A stretch of DNA of 64,000 nt from Neelides folsomi (GCA_034687125.1 JAQGBZ010000249.1:1-64000), one strand, 5' to 3'. Numbered from the stretch's first letter, positions 52,801 through 63,310 are shown. Numbers and translations: made by a program. Notes: generated by a model not told the origin, from the sequence alone.

Positions 52801-53748
52801 TGGAATCTCCAAATGCACCTTGCATGAATAATTTAAAAGACACAATGAATTCTCCATTAACTCACCTATTAACTCTCCTGTTAACACTTTTTTCACCCCT
52901 TGGATGATTTAACTGCACGAGCTGGATTTATTTATGAAGATGGCCAAGTTCTCTCATTGTGAATTCTCACAAATATCCAAATTAGGTAAATGAGTTTTAT
53001 ATTCCCATCATTAGAAAGAACCATTTACTTTACTAAGGAATTGAAGATAGGGAGAGTAATAGAAAAAATCCTTCTTTTTCTTCCTTCAATTAAGTGCAGT
53101 TAATCTCATTCATTCATAATATTAAGTAGTACATAATTGAATTACATACATACAAAAGTACATATTTGTATTACTTAAGTATACATACAGTATACTATAT
53201 GTATGCAATGTGGATGCAACCTGCATTGATATTTTATATTGAATCTCGGTGGTTTATCTTTATTTCCTAAAATGCCTTTCGTTACATAAGGAATTAGCCC
53301 ATAAGAGGAAACTTGATGGTTAAAATCAATTTTAGTTTGGTAATGCTAAAGATGAGAATGAATGGAATTTCACAAGGAAATAAAAAACGTGTCACTCACC
53401 ATTTGGACATTGAAATAATGTTGAGTCCTGAAATAAATAGAACATAAAATTATAATTAAATCCAACAAATGATGAAAAAAGAAAGGACTTTTTCTAATCT
53501 TGATAATGTAAGAAAAGGACGATATTTTATTTATAAATTCAAGTAGGTTGCAAATCTTCATGTTGAAAATTATTCATTGTTAATACAATAAATCGTTTGA
53601 AAGAAGAGGAAGAATTGAAAGGAATAATAAAAAAGGAATTGTTTTTTTCTTCATGTATTTTTACCTGGCTGGCGATGAGATTGAATGCAGTTAAGGCTGC
53701 GAATAAAAGGCCTTGCGTAGCCGCCGTCCTCCGCCACGACGACCGCAT
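19220..53748 (-). CDS. uif: Uninflatable-type giant modular transmembrane receptor, complete
   Basis: Apical epithelial surface protein; in Drosophila Uninflatable is needed for tracheal growth and inflation and can antagonise Notch. Thirty coding exons (minus strand, 5' to 3'): 53748-53665, 53427-53400, 48504-48423, 36990-36659, 36571-36342, 36224-35874, 35753-35549, 34824-34655, 31485-31317, 31121-30942, 30829-30647, 30523-30341, 30142-29763, 29659-28906, 28801-28432, 28198-28087, 27963-27806, 27707-24685, 24557-24424, 24253-23680, 23603-23183, 23065-22524, 22180-21968, 21796-20807, 20672-20548, 20406-20253, 20160-19959, 19838-19606, 19458-19345, 19263-19220. They total 10,740 nt with every phase matching: 3,579 residues, as in the fly (about 3,590). 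Order: signal peptide, C-type lectin, LDLa, three CUB, sushi, EGF, discoidin (F5/8C), EGF, sushi, discoidin, two HYR, sushi, cysteine-rich ephrin-receptor-like repeats, 14 EGF, LamG, HYR, sushi, more cysteine-rich repeats, two EGF, one TM helix, 130-residue tail. SVEP1/polydom shares many modules but lacks the TM and tail. The ATG lies immediately after a splice acceptor (CAG|ATG), so the leader is on an unseen upstream exon. The weakest join is the donor of the penultimate exon (AAG|GTCCGG). Confidence 0.93.
19959..20406 (-). other. uif: uif exons 26-27: two EGF-like domains and transmembrane helix
   Basis: Exon 26 encodes a six-cysteine EGF-like module (residues about 3332-3383). Exon 27 encodes a second one ending [11 protein letters not shown], then the single membrane helix [20 protein letters not shown] at about residues 3423-3449. 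Small-xxx-small glycines (AGGIAGG) at the start of the helix could support helix pairing. Confidence 0.9.
20548..21796 (-). other. uif: uif exons 24-25: juxtamembrane cysteine-rich repeats
   Basis: Residues about 2960-3331. The first third is a unique segment with few cysteines, including a dibasic stretch TLKKRE that might be a processing site (speculative). The rest holds about four ephrin-receptor-like (GCC2/GCC3, TNFR-like) repeats with the pattern C..C..G.Y......C..CP, as in [20 protein letters not shown]. Confidence 0.85.
21968..23603 (-). other. uif: uif exons 21-23: laminin G/pentraxin-like, HYR and sushi domains
   Basis: Exons 21-22 encode a laminin G or pentraxin-type jellyroll (FSLSAWVRF..., [17 protein letters not shown]; residues about 2570-2740), then a short Cys cluster and a HYR (hyalin repeat) domain ending [18 protein letters not shown]. 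Exon 23 is one sushi-like module (residues about 2888-2959). Intron 22 (22181-22523, 343 bases) is unusually complex in sequence for an intron here. Confidence 0.88.
23680..24557 (-). other. uif: uif exons 19-20: EGF repeats 9-14 of the main array
   Basis: Exon 19 completes EGF 8 (LQCEAE) and encodes EGF 9, which begins IDECLNSPC. Exon 20 encodes five more, starting [14 protein letters not shown]. Several carry the D-x-D/N-E calcium-binding lead. EGF arrays of this kind match those of Notch and Crumbs. Confidence 0.92.
24685..27707 (-). other. uif: uif exon 18: 3-kb exon with discoidin, HYR, sushi, Cys-rich and EGF domains
   Basis: Residues about 1325-2331 in one uninterrupted exon of 3,023 bases. 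In order: most of the second discoidin (F5/8C) domain ending [13 protein letters not shown] 1 (EPPVFENCP to AICHINITV); HYR 2 (PPQLSCPQ to ATCHFQVSV); a sushi-like module with [15 protein letters not shown]; a unique segment of about 150 residues; three or four ephrin-receptor-like repeats including two copies of SPTGL.PC; then EGF repeats 1-8. Confidence 0.93.
27806..31121 (-). other. uif: uif exons 10-17: sushi modules, EGFs and first discoidin domain
   Basis: Residues about 551-1324. Exons 10, 11 and 12 each encode one sushi (CCP) module with phase 1-1 boundaries, the classic shuffled arrangement. Exon 13 encodes a fourth sushi plus a calcium-binding EGF ([10 protein letters not shown]). 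Exons 13-14 encode the first discoidin domain ([18 protein letters not shown] to LQVELMGC), an EGF ([16 protein letters not shown]) and a sushi. Exons 15-17 encode about three further sushi-like modules and the start of the second discoidin domain. Confidence 0.9.
31317..36990 (-). other. uif: uif exons 4-9: C-lectin C-half, LDLa and three CUB domains
   Basis: Exon 4 encodes the C-terminal two thirds of the C-type lectin domain ([26 protein letters not shown]). Exon 5 holds an LDL-receptor class A module ([16 protein letters not shown], with the acidic calcium ligands) and the start of CUB 1. Exons 6-7 complete CUB 1 and CUB 2 ([18 protein letters not shown]). Exons 8-9 encode CUB 3, split by a 3.2-kb intron at VVQ|VFDGSS. 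Confidence 0.92.
31486..34654 (-). other. uif intron 8 (3.2 kb)
   Basis: Splits CUB 3. No nested gene recognised. Complex blocks lie at 32210-32540 and 33340-33840. A short perfect-repeat patch of AATTGTC/CAATTG words occurs at about 33953-33986. Confidence 0.7.
39520..39563. repeat. Short tandem repeat, about 4 x 11 bp
   Basis: Four adjacent imperfect copies of CAATTCCACTA, equally readable as two 22-bp units with two differences. Lies in uif intron 3. Confidence 0.75.
43804..43876. repeat. TTTGCA-rich patch
   Basis: Four TTTGCA (43805, 43822, 43833, 43848) and two TTTGCY words within about 70 bases, together with TGTGTG words. Could be a degenerate simple repeat or clustered homeodomain/POU-type binding sites. 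Confidence 0.45.
46349..46460. repeat. Degenerate tandem repeat around TTTAACTTCTA
   Basis: About nine loosely conserved copies of an 11-bp pyrimidine-leaning unit, drifting from ATTTAACTTCT to TTGTACTTCT. Confidence 0.55.
48505..53399 (-). other. uif intron 2 (4.9 kb)
   Basis: No nested gene recognised. A 152-codon open frame on the minus strand at 48795-49253 has no ATG in its first 49 codons and no family resemblance. A 12-13 bp minisatellite lies at 52477-52586. Confidence 0.65.
52477..52586. repeat. Minisatellite, 12-13 bp unit
   Basis: About eight to nine degenerate copies of GTTTTGGGAAGA in tandem. It explains the repetitive open frames seen on both strands here, which I do not treat as genes. 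Confidence 0.8.
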
Positions 53749-56700
53749 CTGCAAGAGAGAAAAATCATTATTATTTTTATGAATCTTAAAAAGCGACAAT
53801 TTGACGCGACTCATTAATTGTAAGTACAATACTCATTTAAAAAATTTTATTTTGAGCTCTGTCTTATTTTGGTAGTTTGGGCAAAGGAGGAAGTGAGCCA
53901 ACGACGGAACAACAATTATCTCCGCCTCTCACATCAAATTTAATCGCTTTGCTTACCATCCGAATCTTCCCTCATCCCACTTTAAACTGTTTCCTCTAAA
54001 AGGTCTTGAAATTTAATATTTACACGTGCGATCACAATTAAAATAATTAAAATAAAATTAACCATTGAGTCGGAAATTGGCAAATTGTTAAAAATTCATT
54101 TTCAATAATCTTTGAGGCAAGAGGCAACAGAATTAAAACTACTTAGTTTATATTATTTTAATTAAATAAAATAATTTAAAAAAAATTAATTTGGCATTTA
54201 AAACTAACAATGGAATTTCATTGAAAATGTTCATTGAAATGTTCACATTCCAAAAGAAGCTTAAAATGTCATTTTGATAAATCTGGTAAAATTGTTGGTT
54301 GAATGGGAAGCTTAAAAATGTTTTGTAATGTAAATATGATTTATGAAGGGTGCACAGCACTCACATGACGCTTAAAATTTATTATCCACAAATGAATGCG
54401 TTGAATAATGAAAAATCTTAAAAATTCTTAAAGTTCATTTTTTACGTAATAAAGGTCTTATGAGATGGGGACCGTTTTTTGCTCCATATAAAACTATTTA
54501 CGTTATGGTTTACAACATTAAAAACCCTTGATTTATGATGATATAACCTCTGTAACATATTATGTGGAAGGGATATTATTATCTAAAAAATCACCGCTTC
54601 AGAGATCGTCTCTTTATTCCATAGGGTGAAGTGTGTAAATATAATGTTCATTTGCATTCGTTTTTTTAGTTCCCTCGCCACCTTCGTCGTAACACTCTGA
54701 TTGTGATTGTAATGAATGCAGATTTGGAGGAAAAAGAGAACATCATTCAAAAGTGCATTGTTACGGCCTTTTATGACTTGACAGAAGGAGAGAAGGAGGT
54801 TGACATTTTCTCACACGGTAATAAAAATGTAATAAATTCAATTCCTTCCTTAATGACCAAACTTTATAAAATAAAAACATTAAATTAATATATGGTTTTG
54901 ATTAAATATAACAGATCCATTCTGTTAGGAACAACTATTATACAATATTCGTCATATTAATATTAAATACAATCACTGAAAATAATTCGAAAATTGAATA
55001 TAAAATAATACTGGATTTTTAAAGTGTAGTTTATTTTAGATATTGGAAAAAATATTTAGTGCTTTTTCTTCATTTGATTTAGGATTAACTTATATTAAAA
55101 TCCTATTTAATATAAATATTATATAATCTGTATATGAATATAATGTGCATTAAAAAGTTAGTATGTGTAAGGTTTATTAAGATTTGTTCCTCGTGTAATT
55201 ATTCCCGATGGTCGTGTCGTTTCTTGGAAGGAAAAAGCAGTTTGACCACCAGGGACTCGAATATGAGGTCATAGGAGACCATTGCCCTCCGTGTCCAGAA
55301 CGCTCAGTCGAACGAGTCAATTCATTTACTTCCCGCAAATACAACCAAACCACTCACTTCCCAACATTCCTCATCCATTTAATCATAATTTGATCCTTTG
55401 ATCAATATTTTCAATATTATCATTTATTGAAACTTATAAAAATTCAATATAATATAATTTGAGTTTAATAGCCCCGAATTCGTTTTATGTCTCTAATCAT
55501 TATTTCCAGTTTGTTTTAATAATAATAACATTTTCCAATTTTATGTTCGACTGACGTTGTTGGTAAACTCAAATTACATTGTGGCAGTTACAAGGAGTGA
55601 AGAATCATCTTGACATAATTCTTAGCTAATAATTGGGTAGTTTTATAAGTAAAAACGGATTTTTGAGAGTGAGATAAAGATGGTCGTGATTGTGAGGGTG
55701 AGGTCGGGTGAAGACGAGTTTTCTTCCCACTTTTTCTTCCCACCTCCTCGCATTCCACCAAGAGATTCAACCTCTTCCTACACGGATCCCAATGGGAATT
55801 CGACACGGAAAACGGGAAGGTGGCCTAATACCCAATTCACACATTATCACTCCCCAACTACTACACACATCATTTCAAAGGGAAGTTTTTCAAAACTCCA
55901 ACAGCAGCTTTTTCCCCTCAAAAAAATGAAAACCTCACATAAGATTTCTTACTCATTTATTTATTCTTTTATTGTGAGTATAAACTACAGAAGATATATA
56001 GCCTTTGTTACATAAAGTTATATGAGCCCAATAAAGGGCAAATTGCTCTATGGTTCATTCATAGCAAGACCAAGCCTTCATCATTGCAGTAGAACCGTTG
56101 AAAAATTGCAATTTAATTTTTGAGAATAAAAAATCATTTAAAAAATGTGCAAATGATTATTGGGCTATCTTTTTAATGGGTTTAAGAATGTGATTCATCA
56201 TGCGTTTGCTTGGCCGTTGTTTGGATATTCCGCTAACGAGTTGTAAATACCTTCAATATAACTCTCATTATTGTCCATCATAAAGGAGCCGGATGCGACC
56301 GTTTGGAAATTCATTATTTATTCAATTACATTATTAGCCCTTTTTTACGCACACCCTCACTTTGTCTTCTTTGAATAGAATGAAATTTGTCTTACAGAAT
56401 CTGTCACAATGGAACAAGTTACGCATTTACATGAGACATATTCTTGGTACTAATATTATATCGTATACAGCTAAGAATGTTATATCATAATTACGCTGGA
56501 TATAATATGTATTGTACTTATATCTACTAAATATATTTTTGTATATTTTATAAGATTCGATATAATTCATCAAAGTAATAACGTAATAAGTATTAAAGTA
56601 AGTATAAGTGTAATTATGCAAGATTGTAATAGATTGTATTAATGTATGAGGAATTGCATCTGACAGCCCCACCCTATTCCTTTACAAAGGTGATAATTCT

Positions 56701-59700
56701 GATAATGGATGGGACGAGAAGGAGCCTAAACGAAGAACATTGGAAGATGGAGAAGATGAAGTTTTATAAATTAACAAAGTGTAAATAACTACAGATGGAT
56801 TTCCTTCATTTGCTCCTTTTGCTATATAAGGGATCTGTCGGTTTATTTATGACTGAGCTTCCCATCCGGCGAATGAACCAAAGGAAGATGAGGAAGAAAG
56901 GGAGAATGGTCCGAGTTCACTGCCATATGCAAATCATCCTCAGATTCTTCAGAACCCGATTTCTTGCGATGTGAATGCAGAATGAAGCTACCTTGGCAAA
57001 CCGCCACTCCTCCCGACATTCACCTTCCTATTCAACCCACATGGAAAATTTGTATTGGATAAACAGTTGAAAATCACCAATTATTACATTACATATTCCA
57101 TCCTATACATTCTGCTAAACTATGTTTCTACACATCTGAGAAACATCTTAGAATCATCATCTTAGAATCTTGATCTTAGAATCTTTATAAGAATCTTTAT
57201 AGAATCTATACATCACAGAATCTCTATAAATGAGAGAATCTCCTCTACATACAAATTGTATTTATTTCATACCTCATATGTTATATAAGGTGTCTGGTTT
57301 AATAAAATACAATGTCGCTTTGTTTGGTTCAGTCTGTGTATTAAATAGACAGTAGTTAAATTATCATATATAAAGTCAGTGATTAAGTGATTTGATGAAC
57401 GAGATAGGCATACTGAGTTATGAGTAGTTTTAATAGTTTAAATACACGGAGTGTACAATTTTTATATAATTTTCCTATAAAGATACTCAGGATTCGATTC
57501 AGGAATCTTCACTTGTGCTTTTTTCCATTCTATTCGCATTTTATATGAGTTTATGCCATGTGAAGTTTGTGAAGTGAATGGGGAATTTATGTGGAATAAC
57601 TTTTGATTACATCACTTTTAATTCCACACTTTATGATTTATATTCTTAAACCTTCTCATTTAGATAAACATAATATAAATACACATTATAAATAGAAGTG
57701 AATAAAAGGACAAAAGTGTAATGTATTTGCTGATCTAAAGAAGTTGATAAAATAAGTACAAGTGTATTAAATGTAATGTAGTAAAATACATGGGATAAAA
57801 TACTTATATAAAGTAAGTACTGTAAATGTAAGGGATCTGAACAATATGAGAATGTGTCCATTTGAGTAGAATGAGTTTGATGAGAATAAATGGAGGATGA
57901 ATGTAAAAAACAAGAGTTTGGATTGTTCATATGTGTAATATTGGGTCAAGTTTGAAAATGTGTGAATTAAGTTTTGAGCGATCCCAGTGGAGCTCCGATT
58001 CCTCACAATGAGAGGAAGAATGAAAAAGTAAGACAAGGAGGCGGAATGGAAAGAATGAACAGGTGGAAGAATCTGAATCTCCCTGCCAATGCTTTTAAAA
58101 CCATCTTGATGCATTGTGTTCATTGGCGGCAGCGAAGTCCAACCTAACGGTCCTTTAAGATCTTGAGATGCAAATCCTCCCTTCATTGCCGCGGAGAATG
58201 AAACATCCCAAATTTCCATTGAGGCGAATCGAAGCTTCAATTAATCTTCCAAATGGACTTCAATGACTCCCTTTTTATTAAAATCCTTTCAATCCGATGG
58301 AGAATGACGGAATGACCCAAATTGAATTCTATGAATTTATTCATTTTTATGAATAATCTGAATCATATTTCATTCATTTGAAAAATATCTCATTTTCACA
58401 TCCAACCATAATAAATATAATTTCTCATAATATAAATTATTACTTATAAATAAAAAGATCTTTTAGTCGCGTCCCTTTGCGTAAAAATCTTTACAAGCTC
58501 CTTACTTTTAAATTCTTGTTTAAAATCATTGAATTAATTTAATTTACTAATTATTTTTAAATATTTTATTATTTTAATTTAGTTCTGCTGATCGGCTAGT
58601 TCTTTTTATTATTCAGTGCATAAATAAAAGTACTGATAAATTAAATGAAGTTCATATGTTTAAATTAATGAATGTTTAATCAAATAGTTGAACTTAAATA
58701 AAAAAAGGTTGAGTGAGTTGAATGGAAAATGAAATGTTAAGTGATGGGTTGAATGATAAAAATGGCGAACATTTTCACAGTTAGTCAAATTGACAAGGAA
58801 GGATTTAAATAGCACAAGAAATACTTTCCGTCTCCGGCGCACTCATTACGAATGCACACCAACATTTCCCCGCTCCCTTCATCTTTGTCTCTCCAAATCT
58901 CCGCATTGAGAGACAACTGTTAAAAATCTTCGTCCATTGAGCTCAATTGATTCTCCCATCATTAATTATCATTCTGACATTCATCCCTGATGAATCATCT
59001 TCAATTTACATATGATTAAACTCAACAGTAAACATCGATTAATTCATACCTATCAATTTCATTCTCTGGTCATGAATAGTTCAACAGTTAAAGATGACAA
59101 ATCTAACCTTACACATTTAGATGAGACAAATGTTTCAATAAAGGGCCAATAAAGAAATTCCAAATGTCAAATAAACCCTCAATTTAACTAAATATAAATG
59201 CCAAGTTAAAGTTAACGGTTAGACTTTGTTGTAAAGATAAAATGACAAATACGAATATGGTACTTTCATATTTATAATAACAAGATAATTTCTAGGAAAA
59301 AATGTCAAAATTAATAGTTTTGGTTTTCATTGCCAAATTACTCCGAATGAGTTTAAAAAGTTGGTAAGTAGAGTAAAAAATATTTTTGAAAACAAACGAC
59401 ATCCGGTTAATTATTTGAGCTCATTAATGTTAAAAATGTGAGAAAACTCCTTGCAAATCCTGCTCCAAGTTGGAGCCGAACCATTCGATCAACTTGTACT
59501 TAACAAGTCAATCCGGACACTCACCTTAATTTAACAAAGATCTCGTCTTCTTCCCAACTTCAACTCGTCATAGTCGCTGTGTTGGGGAAAATGAAGGGTC
59601 GACTGTCAACCAACCCAACAGTCTCAAATTTTCCCAATCCGGCTCTTTCTTCAAATTCAGTTAATAAGTTAATGTAACACTCCACAAAACTCAAAATCCG

Positions 59701-59764
59701 ATGAAACCGTGGACCAACAGGGGAAATCCTATAAGATCACTTTTCCTAAATTACTTTTAATTCC
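53749..59764. other. Region upstream of uif, no gene recognised
   Basis: Must hold at least one untranslated uif exon, because the uif ATG abuts a splice acceptor, but I could not place it. Complex blocks at 55200-55370, 55660-55930, 56680-57010, 57950-58300 and 58830-59000 alternate with AT-rich tracts. Open frames at 55680-56015 (+) and 57767-58240 (-) have no recognisable product. Confidence 0.5.
57145..57240. repeat. Degenerate tandem repeat around ATCTTAGAATC
   Basis: Three good copies of ATCTTAGAATC spaced 14 bp apart, followed by decayed copies keeping the AGAATC core. Confidence 0.65.
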
Positions 59765-60006
59765 CAGGTGTAGTATTAACTTCAGGTGTGTAAATTGTCG
59801 GTGTGTAAGAAAGGAGAGGGAAATGACCTGAACAGGTAGTTGTTGGTGTGGTTGGAGAGGGACTGGCGAGCTGACGCTCCTGAGGAATTCTTCGACGCGT
59901 TCAGAATTCCTGCGGGGTTTCTTCTCCCTCCGGCTGAGTCTACCTGAACCCACCTGCAAATACCTGTAGCAACCTCCTCCAAACCCTTCTTGTTAAATAC
60001 AGGTAC
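59765..60006. promoter_or_regulatory. Dense CAGGTA/CAGGTG motif cluster
   Basis: Seven CAGGTR hexamers in 242 bp: + strand at 59765, 59783, 59833 (CAGGTAG) and 60000; - strand at 59941 (CAGGTAG), 59951 and 59961; plus one CAGGTC at 59825. The word CAGGTAG is the Zelda motif of insects and CAGGTG is bound by Snail/Escargot/ZEB-type zinc fingers. The cluster lies between the divergent uif and ZDHHC6 genes. CAG|GTR is also the ideal 5' splice site, so some copies could be donors of an unmapped uif leader exon. Confidence 0.5.
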
Positions 60007-60984
60007 TTAGGCTACCATAGAACCATCATCTTCCTACACATATATAACCATGTACATGATTGTATATTACTCCCTCCATGTATAGAACCGCCGATGGTTC
60101 ATACACAGGGAATAAGAATAAGGATTACGGGGAAAGGAGGTGAAGACTGAGATGGGGAGAATATCATAGAGAGAAATATACACACACCTGGATTTTGTTC
60201 TTGGATTATTGGAGAGTCCTATGTACATAGTTATGTATGAATTCACCTCCATATTTCATCTTCATCTTCCTCTTTTCTTCCACTCACCATGCTTCAAATG
60301 ACCAACATTCCTCTTGAGAGAGTCAGTGAGGAGATAAAGAAGCCTTTTATCCTCAAAACCTGTCTCCAGCCCGACTCTCACATTGACCTTACTCTCATAT
60401 TAAAACTACATTTTTTAATATTCTATAAATGCGCTTATTTCACATTATGCATTATTTATAATAATACATCATTTTTTGAAAGAATGATAAATGATAATTA
60501 ATATTTTTTTAATTTAATTTCTCACTTTTATCCAAAAAATACCCCAAATGATTTTATTTTTTAATATTATTTAATTCAAATATTATTTAATAGTTAGAAT
60601 TCGTTAGGGCACAATTAAGTACATAAGAAATGATCATAAAATGAAACGAGGGTGAGTATTGAAGATTTTGAAGTCAATTTACTAAATGGCATTTAGATAA
60701 ACATGGAACGGTTCTTTCGAATGAGTAGAGGGATTTGGGAAGTCATGTGATTTTTACTTTGCGCCAAAATTGTTTCGAGTACCCGAAGGGGATTTACTTT
60801 TGGGGATTTGAGACAGGTGATTTCAGGCGGATCACCTGGCGATTGTGGATTTCTGGCACCGTATTTTATTATTCAACTTATTTTTAAAGTCTCAACCCAT
60901 GGAGGGTCAAAAAGGGTGAATTTTATAAATAAATGGGTTTGAGGAACCTTTCGACTTTTTCCCTTCATTTTACTTCTTTTTAAC

Positions 60985-61012
60985 TTCAGCCGAAAGTACT
61001 TTTACATTGCTG
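60985..61012 (+). other. Untranslated first exon of the ZDHHC6 gene (3' end firm, 5' end uncertain)
   Basis: A donor (CTG|GTAATT) at 61013 and an acceptor (TTTATTTCAG) ending at 61109 define a 97-base intron just before the coding exon. The transcription start is unknown; a TATAAATA box at 60924-60931 would place it near 60955, making the exon about 55-60 bases. Confidence 0.5.
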
Positions 61013-61132
61013 GTAATTTTATTGAATTTTTTAATTTAAATCTTCAAATTTTTCAATTAACTCATTTATATCCATTTTAAGAAGATCTAATAACATTGTT
61101 TTATTTCAGTGATTTGATTCGCAATTTTAATC

Positions 61133-63310
61133 ATGGGTTCGTTTAAAGAATTATTAAGAAGAATGTGGCATTTTGGTCCAATTGCCACACTTGGTAAGAT
61201 TATCAAATAAACACAAAAACTACAAATATAAATTAAGCTAATTTATTAAATATTAATTAAAAAATAAATAATTTGGTTTAATTTAGGATTAATTAGCACA
61301 ATAACATTAGCCGTGATATATTGTTCTTTAATGTGGTGGCCGCCACATGAATCCCTCGGAGGTCTTCTCAACCTCACATTCTTCCTCTTTTGCTCTGGAC
61401 TTGTTCTCTTCCATTTCCTATGTGCCATGGTCAATGGCCCTGGATATCTTCCGTTTAAATGGAAACCGGTGAGTAAACTGACCTTTTAATTTAATATAAT
61501 AATTGATTAAATGGGAAGAGTTTGAAAATAATGTGCGGTTTTATAATTTATTATTCAGGAGGATGAAAAGGATGAAGTGAAACTTCAGTTTTGTGCAGTT
61601 TGTGAAGGATTCAAAGCTCCTCGAGCTCACCATTGTAGAAAATGTATGTCAAATTTAATATCCATTTTCATCTATATTGATCTAACATATTTAAAATTTT
61701 GAATGATGATATTTAATATTTATTATTTATTTTAGGTGGTCGTTGTGTCATGAAAATGGATCATCATTGGTAATATATTTTTTGTTAATATTTATAATTA
61801 AAGTGTGTACCAATTAATCTTGGTTAATTGTCTTAATTGGAATTCTTAATTGGATAATTTTATATTTCAGCCCTTGGATCAACAACTGTGTTGGACATCG
61901 GAATCACGCACATTTCTTTTTTTTCCTTGTCGCAGCGGTGATCGGTTGTTCAGATGCGTGCATTATCCTTGGATGTTCAATTTACAGAGCGATTTATCGC
62001 GTAAGGATTTTTTACAGATATTTTCAAATTAATCAAAGAAGGAATAATTAATGATTAATAATTATGTTTTAAAACTTCAAAACTTGTTATACAATGAATA
62101 TACATAATGGTATTTTATTTAATTGACCATTTCAGTCTTATAACGTTTATTATGGACTCGATGTTCCATACGTCTACTTGGGAATTTATGGATTACTTTG
62201 GGGGATTTTCTCACTTGGTTGTGCAATCGGCGTGACACTTGGTGTCGGATTTCTTCTATTTTACCAAGTAAAATATTTTTATTATTTTATATTAAATAAA
62301 TAAAACAGAATTAAAAGATCATTTTTTGAGATGAAGTTTCCAACTTTAAAATCTGAATTGATTATTCCATTAGATGAAAATAGTATTTCGGAACAAAACG
62401 AGCATCGAAGAATGGATTATGGAAAAGGCTGAATATCGTCGGAAGATTTTTCCCCAAGTTTCTCCCATCGTTTATCCTTATAATTTCGGATGGAAGCAAA
62501 ATGCGAAGTTTGTTTTGAACTTGAAGTGTTCTCCAGCTGGTGATGGAATTACATGGCCAGTTCTTCCCGGATGTACCCAGCACACTCTCACTGTAAAAGC
62601 GGTTTATTTAAAACTTATTGATTTCAAAATCTGCAAAACTCTTCATTCCTCAATTTAAATTTTTTAACCAATTTTCTATTTATTGCTCTTCTTATTAAAT
62701 ATTTAAAGTTTAAATATAATACAGCTGATGTAAACTCTACATTCTGCTTTGCAAAGTATGAAACTATTATTGAAACGAACTTTTGAGCTTTAAAGAATTT
62801 AAAGATAATTGAGTTTTGAAGAAGTTTTAATTTGTTTTGTCATCGTGTGTCATCGGAAAGGAATCGATGACAATTGTCCACTTGCAGTGCGAGCAATTGC
62901 AGCAAAAATGGGATAAGAAGAAACGTAGCAGGGAATATGCAACCGTGGAGGATTTTTCTGGTTCTTGGTGTCCTATAACGAAAGGATTCCGAGTCGCATT
63001 GACTCCACCGATCTCTGACGAACCAAGAATCGCCCTTGACAAAAACGACAGAATTGTGGCAACTCGATGGAAAAAGTAAAATTAAATCTTTAACATTTAC
63101 ATTACAATTATTCAATTACAATTTGAATTTGCAGTTTTTAATTGTCAAAGTTGTAATATAATTTTTTTCCACAGGCATTGGCTTTATGGACATAAAGTTG
63201 ACGAAGACGGAGAAGCAATAAAAGGTGAAAATATCAAAGGTTGGTTCCCTCGTAGATGTGTGATTGAAATCCTCAACTCTTCTCATCCAGACTGCAAAAA
63301 AGACAATTGA
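61133..63310 (+). CDS. ZDHHC6: ZDHHC6-type palmitoyltransferase with C-terminal SH3 domain
   Basis: ER-membrane S-acyltransferase; in mammals it palmitoylates calnexin, the IP3 receptor and others. Exons: 61133-61193, 61287-61468, 61559-61643, 61736-61769, 61871-62000, 62136-62267, 62374-62592, 62888-63075, 63175-63310; 1,167 nt, 388 residues (human 413). Two TM helices (about 16-37, 45-67), then the Cys-rich domain from C93-x2-C96 through [23 protein letters not shown], with the DHHC box at 118-121 and C121 the acyl-accepting cysteine, then two more helices (about 132-160, 180-210). NKTSIEEWIMEK is the family TTxE-type motif. The C-terminal SH3_2 domain (about 298-375) is the hallmark that separates ZDHHC6 from other DHHC enzymes. 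The protein ends KKDN, a perfect KKXX ER retrieval signal (KKNR in human). Of the three SH3 cysteines palmitoylated in human ZDHHC6, only one (C309) is present. Divergent from uif, whose start is 7.4 kb away. Confidence 0.95.

Larger units (their letters stand above)
48423..53748 (-). other. uif: uif exons 1-3: signal peptide and N-half of the C-type lectin
   Basis: Exon 1 (28 codons) encodes a basic start MRSSWRR and a hydrophobic core [14 protein letters not shown], a typical signal peptide ending near ASQ. Exon 2 is a 28-base microexon (DSTLFQCPN). Exon 3 (82 bases) encodes [12 protein letters not shown] to RAAQLC, the N-terminal strand and helix of the lectin fold. Frames and family similarity make these joins secure despite a 4.9-kb intron (48505-53399) and the 11.4-kb intron flanking exon 3. 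Confidence 0.88.

Noticed and set aside
19959-53748. SVEP1/polydom as the identity of the giant gene
   Set aside because: Shared sushi, HYR and EGF modules, but SVEP1 is secreted and lacks the N-terminal C-lectin/LDLa/CUB block, TM helix and long tail seen here.
55680-56015. 111-codon plus-strand ATG frame
   Set aside because: Good ATG, but the product is low-complexity Ser/Thr/Pro/His text with no domain, and the opposite strand is also open.
57767-58240. 157-codon minus-strand open frame upstream of uif
   Set aside because: Product becomes AT-rich-type hydrophobic sequence in its second half and matches nothing known. It might overlap an untranslated uif exon but I cannot support it as coding.
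59460-59540. Possible tRNA-like segment with a B-box-like word
   Set aside because: Does not fold into a cloverleaf by inspection and lacks an A box at the right distance.
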